A stretch of 64,000 nucleotides of DNA. Origin: a bacterium (GTDB lineage: Bacteria > Desulfobacterota > Binatia > HRBIN30 > CADEER01). Below are positions 52,231-59,963 of the stretch, in pieces. The translations under genes were made by a program, and so were the position numbers. The first letter of the stretch is position 1. Every line of letters begins with the position of its first letter. The stretch is taken from NCBI GenBank assembly GCA_030430165.1, contig JAUIGL010000003.1:62001-126000 (forward strand), read 5' to 3'. The notes beneath the pieces are model-generated. The model ran no database searches, was not told where the DNA came from, and was given only the letters and a program-made list of their open reading frames with translations.

Positions 52231-52350
52231 GCGGAAAAAGCAGAGGAATCCGGAATGAATCGAATTCCGATCATGCCACATCCACGGGCGCAGCAAAGCC
52301 CAAATTGGGCTAGCTGGCTCGGAAGCGCGGAAATTGGTCGGACCGCTGGC

Positions 52351-54699
52351 TCAGGGCTGGGCCGGCACGCGCACCACGATCTCGCGCACGGGGCCCAAAT
52401 TGCCCGCAACATCGCGGACTTGAACGGCAAGGATGGTGTCGCCGGTGGACAGTCGACTGTCCACCGGGATCTGGAAGCAGAACTGTCGGGTGGCGAATGG
52501 CGAAAGGAACGCGAAATCACCGAATCGGTTCCGCGTACAGGAGTTGCCGGCGCTGGTGACGTAGCTGAAACGGCAGGCGATGTCCTCGAGCGCGTCGCGC
52601 ACCGCCGGCTGGGTCGCCTCGCAAGCGGCGACCTCACCGGGAGTGAGCTCTGGCGAAGTACAGTCGATCAGCGGTGGCGAGAAACCGGGGACACCGCCCG
52701 GCGGATCGTTCGGCGAGCCATCGCAGATCTCCGGGCTACCGTCGCCGAAATCGTTACTGCCGACCAGCTGGATCGACGGTCGCATCGACGCGCCGATCTC
52801 CTGCAGCTCGCCGTCGATCATCACTCCCTCGCTGCCGGCGTCGAGCACGGAGGCACCGAAGCCGGACTCGACGATCAATAGGAAGCGGTCGGACTGAATG
52901 AAGATCTGGCGCCCGTCGGCGTCGAACTGCGGCGTCGGAGTCGGTGTGAGTCGGCAGTTGAAGCTGCAGCAACCGTCACATCCATCCTGGCCGACCGGCT
53001 TGAAGGCAACCACCACCGGACCGATGCGATCGGTGGTCGGCGTCGGGGTGCCGGTTTGGGTCGGGGTGCCGGTCTGGGTCGGCGTCTGGGTGATGGTTGG
53101 CGTCTGCGTGATCGTCGGCGTCAGAGTGAACGTAGACGTGAAGATCGGCGTGTGCGTCGGCGTCGGGGTGCGGGTGACCGTGTTGGTGCGGGTCGGGGTG
53201 TGGGTGCGCGTCGAGGTCTGGGTTCCGGTCGGGGTTCGCGTCGACGTCTGAGTCGGCGTGAAGCTCGGCGTCCAGGTCTGGGTCGGGGTGCGGGTGAAGG
53301 TTTGCGTGCGCGTCGCAGTCCCGGTTCCGGTGGTCGTGCGGGTACCGGTGGGCGTACGCGTGAAGGTCGACGTGCGAGTGAACGAAGGCGTCCAGGTCGG
53401 CGTCCCGGTCCAGGTGAAGGTGCGCGTCGCTGTGACCGTCGGAGTCCCGGTCCAGGTGCGGGTGCCGGTTGGCGTACGGGTCGCGGTCGAGGTGCGCGTA
53501 AACGTTCCCGTCCGGGTCGCCGTCGCCGTTCCCGTATGGGTACGGGTACCCGTCGGGCTCCGGGTTATGGTCGGCGTGCGGGTGTTGGTTCCGGTGCGCG
53601 TCGGCGTCGAAGTACCGGTCGACGTGCGCGTGCCGGTGGGAGTTCGGGTCCCGGTCTCGGTGCGCGTGCTGGTGCCGGTGCGAGTCACGGTCGGCGTCGC
53701 GGTGAAGGTTCGCGTGCGCGACGGCGTCCAGGTGCCGGACGGAGTGCGACTCGGCGTCGCGGTGCGGGTAAACGTGTGTGTGCGCGACGGAGTCTGCGTC
53801 CAGGTCGGTGTCCCGGTGCCCGTCGGGGTGCGGGTACCCGTCGGGGTTCGAGTTTGCGACGGCGTGCGGGTGTTGGTTCCGGTGCGCGTCGGCGTACCCG
53901 AACGGGTCGGCGTGCGGGTGTGCGACGGTGTCAGGGTGTTGGTTCCCGTGCGCGTCGGGGTGGCGGTGCGGCTGGGAGTCGAGGTTCGCGTCGGGGTCCC
54001 GGTGTTGGTCCCGGTGCGCGTCACCGTCGGCGTGCGAGTCACCGTCGGCGTGCGCGTCACGGTCGGCGAGTTGGTAGACGTCGCGGTCGGCCCCAGCGTC
54101 GGCGTCCGGGTTGGGGTGTTGGTCGGTCCGGCAACGGTCGGCGTGGCGGTCACGGTCGAAGTCGCCGGCGGAACGGTCGCGGTCGCGCTCGGCGTCGGGG
54201 AAGCGGTGCCGTTGCCCGTGGTCGCCTCCGGCGTCGGGGTCGGAGTCTCCGCATCGCCAGTAGCGGTCGCGCTCGAGGTCGCCGTGCTCCCCGGCGCGGG
54301 GGTGTCGGTCGCGGTACTCCCCGGCGCGGGGGTGTCGGTCGCCGAGCTGGTGGGTTCGGCCGTCTCGGTTGGAAACGCTGTTTCGGTCGGAGACGATGTC
54401 TCGGTAGGGGACGGGGTCGCGGTCGGGGTAAACGGACCGATCGCGTCGGCGAGGATCTCGATCAGGCTATTGAGGTCTGGTGCGGAAATCGTACCGTCCT
54501 GATTGACGTCCGCCGTCGGGCACTGCGAGCCGACGAAGATGGCACCGATCAAATCACTGAGGTCGGAACCGTTCAGCTCGCCGTCGCAGTTCGTGTCCCC
54601 GGGGATCTGCCCGCCCCCCAGAGCCATGCCGGCGGTCCCCAGCACGAGCGATAGCGCAACAATCGCCCGCCGCAGCAACGCCCCCACCTCAGTTCTCAT
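52351..54699 (-). CDS. Secreted dockerin-like/Thr-Pro stalk protein 2
   Basis: 782 residues from ATG 54699 (the frame to 54906 is rejected). Signal peptide ~1-30. A two-loop dockerin-like domain at ~33-85 (GDTNCDGELNGSDLSDL and ADVNQDGTISAPDLNSL), each loop with Asp/Asn calcium ligands. A ~465-residue Thr/Pro/Arg/Gly stalk (~91-556). A C-terminal domain (~557-782) contains GPVVVAFKPVGQDGC, EICDGSPNDPPGG and DIACRFSYVTSAGNSCTR, homologous to the protein at 44670. No anchor or sorting motif is visible, so how it is retained is unclear; a cohesin partner is not in this window. Confidence 0.85.
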   Translation of the reverse strand: MRTEVGALLRRAIVALSLVLGTAGMALGGGQIPGDTNCDGELNGSDLSDLIGAIFVGSQCPTADVNQDGTISAPDLNSLIEILADAIGPFTPTATPSPTETSSPTETAFPTETAEPTSSATDTPAPGSTATDTPAPGSTATSSATATGDAETPTPTPEATTGNGTASPTPSATATVPPATSTVTATPTVAGPTNTPTRTPTLGPTATSTNSPTVTRTPTVTRTPTVTRTGTNTGTPTRTSTPSRTATPTRTGTNTLTPSHTRTPTRSGTPTRTGTNTRTPSQTRTPTGTRTPTGTGTPTWTQTPSRTHTFTRTATPSRTPSGTWTPSRTRTFTATPTVTRTGTSTRTETGTRTPTGTRTSTGTSTPTRTGTNTRTPTITRSPTGTRTHTGTATATRTGTFTRTSTATRTPTGTRTWTGTPTVTATRTFTWTGTPTWTPSFTRTSTFTRTPTGTRTTTGTGTATRTQTFTRTPTQTWTPSFTPTQTSTRTPTGTQTSTRTHTPTRTNTVTRTPTPTHTPIFTSTFTLTPTITQTPTITQTPTQTGTPTQTGTPTPTTDRIGPVVVAFKPVGQDGCDGCCSFNCRLTPTPTPQFDADGRQIFIQSDRFLLIVESGFGASVLDAGSEGVMIDGELQEIGASMRPSIQLVGSNDFGDGSPEICDGSPNDPPGGVPGFSPPLIDCTSPELTPGEVAACEATQPAVRDALEDIACRFSYVTSAGNSCTRNRFGDFAFLSPFATRQFCFQIPVDSRLSTGDTILAVQVRDVAGNLGPVREIVVRVPAQP
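53033..54429 (-). repeat. Tandem Thr/Pro/Arg/Gly-repeat coding region, protein 2
   Basis: About 1.4 kb of imperfect short repeats, mainly TPTRTGT, TPSRTxT and TPTVTRT units. The N-terminal third is richer in Pro/Ala/Glu (TPAPGSTATD duplicated), then the pattern becomes more regular. The opposite-strand frame is a Val-Gly-Arg by-product. Confidence 0.85.
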
Positions 54700-54953
54700 T
54701 CTGTCCCCGTCCGATACCGCGTGGCCTCTGTATGCGCGATGACCTGGCTCTTTGCAATGAGCCACCGCCCGTTCTGCACGTACTTCGGCCTGCACATCTC
54801 GATTGAGGGATGCCGGCCGCCAACGCTTTGCTGCATGCGGGCTCACCAGGGACCGGGATGTGGCAAATGCGGGCGCAGCCGCCGCGGCAAGAAGCCAACT
54901 TTGCACTTGATGCGAGGCCCGGGGTCGCTACCCTGAGAGAGGATTTCCGTAGC

Positions 54954-55145
54954 ATGGACGCAATTCTGCAAGCACTCGAGTGGGCCCAGCAGCACCCGCG
55001 GATCACGGTCGCCCTGGTCGCGGTGGCGATGGCGCTCTACGGCCTCGCCCAGCGCAAGCCCAAGGTGTTTCGCGAAGCGGAGCGTGACTTCGAGAGGTTG
55101 CGCGACGACCGCGGCCCCTCATACGACAAGACCCGCCCTCTCTGA
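54954..55145 (+). CDS. Small single-pass membrane protein
   Basis: 63 residues from ATG 54954. One hydrophobic helix (~15-34, PRITVALVAVAMALYGLAQ) and a charged C-terminal tail rich in Arg, Asp and Glu. Upstream frame to 54810 is not supported. A purine-rich GAGAGAGG lies ~11 bases upstream, a little far. No family recognised; a candidate small membrane protein with weak support. It is divergent from stalk protein 2. Confidence 0.5.
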   Translation: MDAILQALEWAQQHPRITVALVAVAMALYGLAQRKPKVFREAERDFERLRDDRGPSYDKTRPL

Positions 55146-55199
55146 CAGCCTGCGACGCGCCCCCCTCGCGTCGAATTGCCAGGGCCGTTGATATACTAT

Positions 55200-55224
55200 A
55201 CAGATATCAATCGGTGATATCTGT
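55200..55224. promoter_or_regulatory. Perfect 10-bp inverted repeat over the DprA-like start codon
   Basis: ACAGATATCA (55200-55209), 5-base spacer, TGATATCTGT (55215-55224). AT-rich against a GC-rich background, with TATACT just upstream (55192-55197). It covers the proposed GTG start at 55214, so a bound regulator or a folded mRNA would block expression. Confidence 0.6.
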
Positions 55225-56110
55225 CGATGACCTAATCGCCCTGCGGGAGTTGCCGGGCGTCGGCGAGCGAACCGCCGCGCGGCTGATCGAAGGACAACTG
55301 TCGGGCGGTCCCACCCTGCGTGAGATCCTCGCCGCCCCCGCCGCCGAGCTGCGGCGGCACCGTCTGGCCGAAACCGCGATCGCGCGGCTGCACGACAGCC
55401 GGCGGCAGCACTACGACCGTTGCCGCGGTTTGATCGCGGAGCTGGCGCGCGCCGGCGGATTGGCGATGGCGGTCGACGACGCGCTCTTTCCAGAGCGCCT
55501 CGGGGCTCTCGAGCATCCGCCGCCGCTGCTCTTCCTCGCAGGCAACTCGGCCCTCCTCCGCCAGCCGATGGTCTCGGTGCTCCTGTCACGGACCATCGAA
55601 CGACACACTCTTGGTGGCTTGCAGTGGATCGCGCGCAACGCTGCCGCCGCAGGATGCGCCCTGGTGACGGGCGGGATGAAGTCGTCGCACCGGCTGGCGG
55701 CAATCGCCGGCCGCGCGCTCGGCTGCCGCCGAATCGTAGTGCTCGACCGCGGACTGCTGAGCGCTTTCGCCGGCGACCCCACACGCGACCCCTTCGGCTG
55801 CGGCCCGAGGAAGGCGAGATTGGATCGGCGACGCACGCTCATCCTCTCTCCGTTTCGCCCGCACGACCACGCTACGGCGGGACACGGCCGGCGCCGCGAT
55901 CAGCTGATCGAAGCGCTCGGCGAAGTCGTCTTCGTGCCGTCGCTCCGACCGGGCGGGGAAGTCGAGCGGCTCTGCCTGCACTCGCTCCGCCACGGCAAAC
56001 CGGTTCTCACCTGGGTCACCGAAACGCCGAGCCTGCGCCGCGCCGGCGCCCGGCGGGTCGACGACGACGTCCTCCGGGCGGGCATCGGCGGCCTCCTGCA
56101 GTGCGATTGA
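55214..56110 (+). CDS. Degenerate DprA/Smf-like protein with helix-hairpin-helix
   Basis: 298 residues. The N terminus LIALRELPGVGERTAARLI is a helix-hairpin-helix. Then DALFPERLGALEHPPPLLFLAGN resembles the Smf lead into the Rossmann domain, and RRRDQLIEALGEVVFVPSLRPGGE recalls the conserved RNR segment. But the expected GSR..YG, SGxAxGID and SG..TA motifs are replaced, for example by TGGMKSSHRLAAIAGRALG. It may bind DNA in another role, or be a relic. The GTG 55214 start lacks a ribosome site. It is convergent with the metallophosphoesterase. Confidence 0.65.
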   Translation: MISVDDLIALRELPGVGERTAARLIEGQLSGGPTLREILAAPAAELRRHRLAETAIARLHDSRRQHYDRCRGLIAELARAGGLAMAVDDALFPERLGALEHPPPLLFLAGNSALLRQPMVSVLLSRTIERHTLGGLQWIARNAAAAGCALVTGGMKSSHRLAAIAGRALGCRRIVVLDRGLLSAFAGDPTRDPFGCGPRKARLDRRRTLILSPFRPHDHATAGHGRRRDQLIEALGEVVFVPSLRPGGEVERLCLHSLRHGKPVLTWVTETPSLRRAGARRVDDDVLRAGIGGLLQCD

Positions 56111-56129
56111 GACCGGCGAAGCGCGCCGG

Positions 56130-57413
56130 CTACGATCGACCGTCGACGGCCGCAGCGCGCAGCCGCACGACCGGCACGCCGCCTTCGTCCGCAGCTGCCG
56201 ACGAGGCGACCGGGTCGCGCCCGTCGCCGAGCTCGAAGACACTGATCTCGCGCGGCGTAAACAGCCGGATTCTCTGCCCGGTCACGCCCAACCCGCAATT
56301 GACATAGAGCAACGAGTCGCCTTGGCGAAACGCGCCGCGGTCGAACCTGGTCATCAACTGCGCCGGGTTCCTCCAGCGACCGCCGAACCAGGGCATGCCC
56401 AGCTGTCCGCCGTGCGTGTGCCCCGACAAGGTCAGCTCCACCCCTGCGGCGGCAGCCTGGTGGAAGATGTCGGGACGGTGCACCAACAGAACTCGGGCAA
56501 CTCCCGGTGGCGCTCCCTCGAGCAAGTCGGTCAGCGACTGGTGGCTGCGATAGCCGCGCGCCCAGTCGATCCCGCGGTCGTCGAGACCGATCACGTGCAG
56601 GCTCTGCTCGGCCAACTCCAAGGTCCACGAGGAATCGCGCAGAACCACGATTCCCTGCTCCTCGAGAGCCGCGGCCACCCGGTCGGCGCCGGCGTAGTGG
56701 TCGTGGTTGCCGAGGATGGCGACCACCCCGTGCCGCGCGTTCAAGCGACCGAGCAGGGGGAAGAATCGGTCGATGTCGGCGTGCGGACCGTCGGCGATGT
56801 CGCCGGTCAAACAGATCAGGTCGGGGCGGTGTCGGTTGACCCGCGCGACGAAGTCTTCGAGCTGCGCGTAGCCCAGGTTCTGGCCGACGTGGATGTCGCT
56901 CAATTGGACGATCCGGAAACGCCCCTGCCACCCGCGCAGCGGAACCGCGACCTGATTGGTCGACAGCTGCCGCTGCCCCACCGTGTAGCCGAAGAGCAAG
57001 GTGGCGGCGATCGCCGCCACCCCCGCCAACCCCCAGTAGCCGAGGACGACCGCCAGCGCGGACCCCGCAGTCGGATCGACCAGGCCGATCAGTGCGCCGA
57101 GCACCGCGAACAAAATCGCACTCAGCCCGAGGAATGCGCCGCAGATCAGGGCACCGAGGGCGACCGCCGTGTAGCGTCGCAGCCAGCGCGTCGGGGCGCG
57201 GCGGGGTCCGGCAACGACGAACCGGTTGAAGCCGTAGACCAGGGACACCCCCGCGAGGTGGCCCCACCAAGGGATTCTCAGGCCGCCTGCCACCCCGGCG
57301 ACCCAGGCCGGAACCGCCCATATACCGGCGCTGCTCGCGATCACCAGCAGATGAAAAAAGTGGCGGAAGAACCAGTTGCGGAACTCGCTCGAAATCGAGG
57401 CTGCTCTGCCCAT
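56130..57413 (-). CDS. Membrane-anchored calcineurin-like metallophosphoesterase
   Basis: 427 residues from ATG 57413. About four to five membrane helices in the first ~145 residues (HFFHLLVIASSAGIWAVPAW and others), then a metallophosphoesterase domain: LSDIHVGQ, CLTGDIADG, ILGNHDHYAG, LSGHTHGGQLG, the complete DxH/GDxxD/GNHD/GHxH metal site. Such YkuE-like enzymes act on nucleotides or lipids such as UDP-diacylglucosamine relatives; the substrate is unclear. It follows the Nudix gene by 29 bases in the same direction. Confidence 0.88.
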   Translation of the reverse strand: MGRAASISSEFRNWFFRHFFHLLVIASSAGIWAVPAWVAGVAGGLRIPWWGHLAGVSLVYGFNRFVVAGPRRAPTRWLRRYTAVALGALICGAFLGLSAILFAVLGALIGLVDPTAGSALAVVLGYWGLAGVAAIAATLLFGYTVGQRQLSTNQVAVPLRGWQGRFRIVQLSDIHVGQNLGYAQLEDFVARVNRHRPDLICLTGDIADGPHADIDRFFPLLGRLNARHGVVAILGNHDHYAGADRVAAALEEQGIVVLRDSSWTLELAEQSLHVIGLDDRGIDWARGYRSHQSLTDLLEGAPPGVARVLLVHRPDIFHQAAAAGVELTLSGHTHGGQLGMPWFGGRWRNPAQLMTRFDRGAFRQGDSLLYVNCGLGVTGQRIRLFTPREISVFELGDGRDPVASSAAADEGGVPVVRLRAAAVDGRS

Positions 57414-57442
57414 CCGATCCCCGACGCTAGCCGATCCGTGCG

Positions 57443-57958
57443 TCAAAACAATCCGGAAAGGTCGGACTGCAGGAAGTCGTCGATGATTCCCAGGGACAGC
57501 CCCCACACGACCTCTCCGGCGACACGCACCGACGGCACCTGCACGGGGCGCCCCTGGTAGGTCCATTCGTAGGGCTGGCGCCGGGTCGGGTCGCGGAAGC
57601 AGCTCAACGGAGCATCGATGATGCGGTCGACCTCCCGCTCTTCGGGCGAGAACTCGTAGGGGTGCGGAATCTGCGCAACGAACGCACTCACCACCAGGTC
57701 CGTGCTGTAGGTCGAACGGTCCGGCAAGGCGCCGAGCACCTCGATGTGATCGGTGGCCAACCCGACTTCTTCGAAGCTCTCGCGCAGCGCGGTGTCGAGC
57801 AGGCTGTCGTCGTGCTCGCTCTCGAAGCGCCCCCCGGGGAAGGCCATCTGTCCGGCGTGCGACCCCCAGTCGGGACGGCGGATCATCGTCATTACCGGCC
57901 CCAACCCGGGAACGATTCGCAACGGCACCAGAACCGCGGCTCGTTGCTTCTCTCTCAT
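57443..57958 (-). CDS. Nudix hydrolase, CoA pyrophosphatase type
   Basis: 171 residues. The extended Nudix box begins GGRFESEHDDSLLDTALRES and continues FEEVGL. The preceding SHAGQMAFPGGR is the hallmark of the CoA diphosphatase (NudL/UPF0035) branch. It would split CoA or a related dinucleotide into phosphopantetheine and ADP. The ATG overlaps the TrpC-like stop as ATGA. Normal length for the family. Confidence 0.9.
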   Translation of the reverse strand: MREKQRAAVLVPLRIVPGLGPVMTMIRRPDWGSHAGQMAFPGGRFESEHDDSLLDTALRESFEEVGLATDHIEVLGALPDRSTYSTDLVVSAFVAQIPHPYEFSPEEREVDRIIDAPLSCFRDPTRRQPYEWTYQGRPVQVPSVRVAGEVVWGLSLGIIDDFLQSDLSGLF

Positions 57959-58701
57959 CCGAGGAGCTCCGCTATCACAGCCTGCGGCTCATCGGAGTCG
58001 AGGAGCAAGTCGCCGACGACGACCGCATCGACGTGACCGCTCAGACGCCTCGCCTCGGCCACCGAACGGATCTCGGCGAGCGCCACCACGACCACATGCC
58101 GAGCTACTCGGTCCGCCAGCCGCACTGTCCGTTCGACGTCGACGAAACCGTCCTCGCCGGCGCAGTCCACACCGATGACGTTCGGCGCCTGTATCGGAGC
58201 CACCTCGAGGTCGCCTTCGTCGCCGACCTCGAGCAAAGGAGTCATGTGCAGGGACACGGCGATGTCGGCGAGTCGTTCGATCGTGGCGGCGTCGAGCTCG
58301 GAGACCGGGATCCTCACCGCGTCCGCACCCGCCCGCCTGCCGAGATAGAGCTGCGCTTCAGCGACGAACAAATCGTCGCACAGCACCGGCGCCGTCACCG
58401 CTCTGGTGATCGCGTCGAGATCGGTGATCGCGCCGCCGTGGTGCGCAGCCGGGCAGATCGCGAGCGCCCCGACGTCGGTCTCGTCCAGCTCTCCCGCCAG
58501 AGCTTGCAGGTCGCGATCTGGCCATTGGCCCCCGGTCAGCGGATCGGCGCGCTTGAGCCGCGCGACCACTCCGAGCTCGGTGCGCTGCGAAGCGATGAAC
58601 TGCGCGAAGTCGCGGCGGCTAGGAACGATGTCGTTGGTGGCGACCTCGCCCAAGCTCGACACTTGCGACCTCTTTTCCTGCAACCACGCGTGGCGAGTCA
58701 T
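57955..58701 (-). CDS. TrpC-like (indole-glycerol-phosphate synthase fold) protein lacking key residues
   Basis: 248 residues, beta/alpha barrel. Alignment by eye to TrpC: VVARLKRADP replaces the catalytic 'AExK...SP' (Lys kept, Glu to Arg); APVLCDDLF replaces 'LxKDF' (catalytic Lys to Asp); LLEVGDEGDL keeps the second Glu; VIGVDCAGED replaces 'GINxRDL' (Asn to Asp); the late Ser is also lost. So four of six catalytic positions differ. It is probably not a tryptophan enzyme and is coupled to the Nudix gene. Start ATG 58701, only 11 bases from the upstream thiI ATG at 58713, which argues against that thiI start. Confidence 0.75.
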   Translation of the reverse strand: MTRHAWLQEKRSQVSSLGEVATNDIVPSRRDFAQFIASQRTELGVVARLKRADPLTGGQWPDRDLQALAGELDETDVGALAICPAAHHGGAITDLDAITRAVTAPVLCDDLFVAEAQLYLGRRAGADAVRIPVSELDAATIERLADIAVSLHMTPLLEVGDEGDLEVAPIQAPNVIGVDCAGEDGFVDVERTVRLADRVARHVVVVALAEIRSVAEARRLSGHVDAVVVGDLLLDSDEPQAVIAELLG

Positions 58702-58730
58702 CGGAGTCTTCCATGGCTACCAGCACCGAC

Positions 58731-58759
58731 TTGCCGGTTCCAGACGACACTCTTATGGT
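58731..58759 (+). promoter_or_regulatory. Putative promoter for a leaderless thiI
   Basis: TTGCCG (58731-58736), 17-base spacer, TATGGT (58754-58759). Transcription would begin near 58766, next to ATG 58767 (and 58773), where homology to ThiI begins. The same TATGGT -10 precedes ttuB. Confidence 0.5.
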
Positions 58760-58766
58760 TGCTGCC

Positions 58767-59963
58767 ATGGCGATGAACCGGGTGGTGGTACGGTACCACG
58801 AAGTGGCCCTGAAAGGGGGCAACCGCACCACCCTGGTGGCCGGGCTGACGCGCAACATCATGCGCGCGCTCGAGGGAACCGGAGTCGACCACGCGCACCG
58901 CGCCCCCGGGCGCATCATTCTCCACCTGCCCTCCCCCGAGGTATGGCCGCAGGTCCGCGAGCGACTGAAACACGTGTTCGGAATTGCCAACTTTCTCCTC
59001 TGCGAACGCAGCCGCGGCCCCCTCGAGCAGGTCACCGAACGAATCACCGAACGGGTCGGCAACCTCGATTTCGATTCCTTTGCGGTTCGCACCAAGCGCT
59101 GCGACAAGACCTTTCCGGTCCCCTCCCCCGAGGTTTCCGCCACCATCGGCGCCAGCGTCCAGGCGCGCACCGGGCGTCCGGTGTCGCTGACCGCACCGCA
59201 GCTCGAGATCCATGTAGAGATCCTCCCCAAAGAGCTCCTCTACTCGCTGGAGAAGGTCCCTGGCGCCGGCGGCATGCCGACTGCCAGCGGCGGCACGGTG
59301 TTGGTGCTCCTGTCGGGCGGCATCGACTCTCCGGTCGCCGCGCACCGGATGATGAGACGCGGCTGCTCCTGTGAGTTCGTGCACTTCCACGGCGCCCCGT
59401 TCCAAGGGCGGGCTAGCGCCGAGAAGGCGGAAGAGCTGACCCGCATCCTTTCTCTCTGGCAACCGGACTCGCGCCTGCACCTGGTTTCTTTCGGCGAGAT
59501 CCAGCGAGCGATCGTCGCCCGCGCACCCAAGCGAGCGCGGGTCGTTCTCTACCGCCGCATGATGGCCCGCATCGCCGAGCAGCTGGCCGCGAGGACGGGC
59601 GCCGGCGCCCTGTGTACCGGCGACAGCTTGGGACAGGTCGCCTCGCAAACTCTGCCCAATCTCGCCACCGTCGACGAGAGCATCGACCTGCCGATCCTGC
59701 GCCCGCTGATCGCGATGGACAAGGAAGAGATCACCGCGCAAGCGAGGGCGATCGGGACCTACGAGACGTCGATTCTGCCGGAAGAGGACTGCTGCAGCTT
59801 GTTCGTGCCGAAGCACCCCTCGACATCGATGACGATCGGCGCGGCACGCGCCGCCGAAGCCGACCTCGACATCGCCGGGCTGGTCGAGCGCTCGCGCGAT
59901 CACATCGAGGTGCTCGACGCCGTGCCGCCGGCGATCACGACTCTCGAGGCGGCGCCGGGTTGA
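58767..59963 (+). CDS. thiI: tRNA 4-thiouridine synthetase ThiI (short form, no rhodanese)
   Basis: 398 residues from ATG 58767 (ATG 58713 with a GGAG site is an alternative that adds 18 non-homologous residues). MNRVVVRYHEVALKGGNR opens the N-terminal ferredoxin-like domain, a THUMP domain follows (~65-160), then the PP-loop LLSGGIDSP and the CCSLFVPKHP segment with the conserved Cys. There is no C-terminal rhodanese domain; sulfur must be handed over another way. It makes s4U8 in tRNA and can feed thiamine synthesis. The last 29 bases overlap the convergent SDR. Confidence 0.92.
   Translation: MAMNRVVVRYHEVALKGGNRTTLVAGLTRNIMRALEGTGVDHAHRAPGRIILHLPSPEVWPQVRERLKHVFGIANFLLCERSRGPLEQVTERITERVGNLDFDSFAVRTKRCDKTFPVPSPEVSATIGASVQARTGRPVSLTAPQLEIHVEILPKELLYSLEKVPGAGGMPTASGGTVLVLLSGGIDSPVAAHRMMRRGCSCEFVHFHGAPFQGRASAEKAEELTRILSLWQPDSRLHLVSFGEIQRAIVARAPKRARVVLYRRMMARIAEQLAARTGAGALCTGDSLGQVASQTLPNLATVDESIDLPILRPLIAMDKEEITAQARAIGTYETSILPEEDCCSLFVPKHPSTSMTIGAARAAEADLDIAGLVERSRDHIEVLDAVPPAITTLEAAPG

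Noticed and set aside
53258-54502. A 414-residue Val-Gly-Arg frame on the plus strand
   Set aside because: It is the antisense of the Thr/Pro stalk repeats; the same effect gives 45166-45996 opposite stalk 1.
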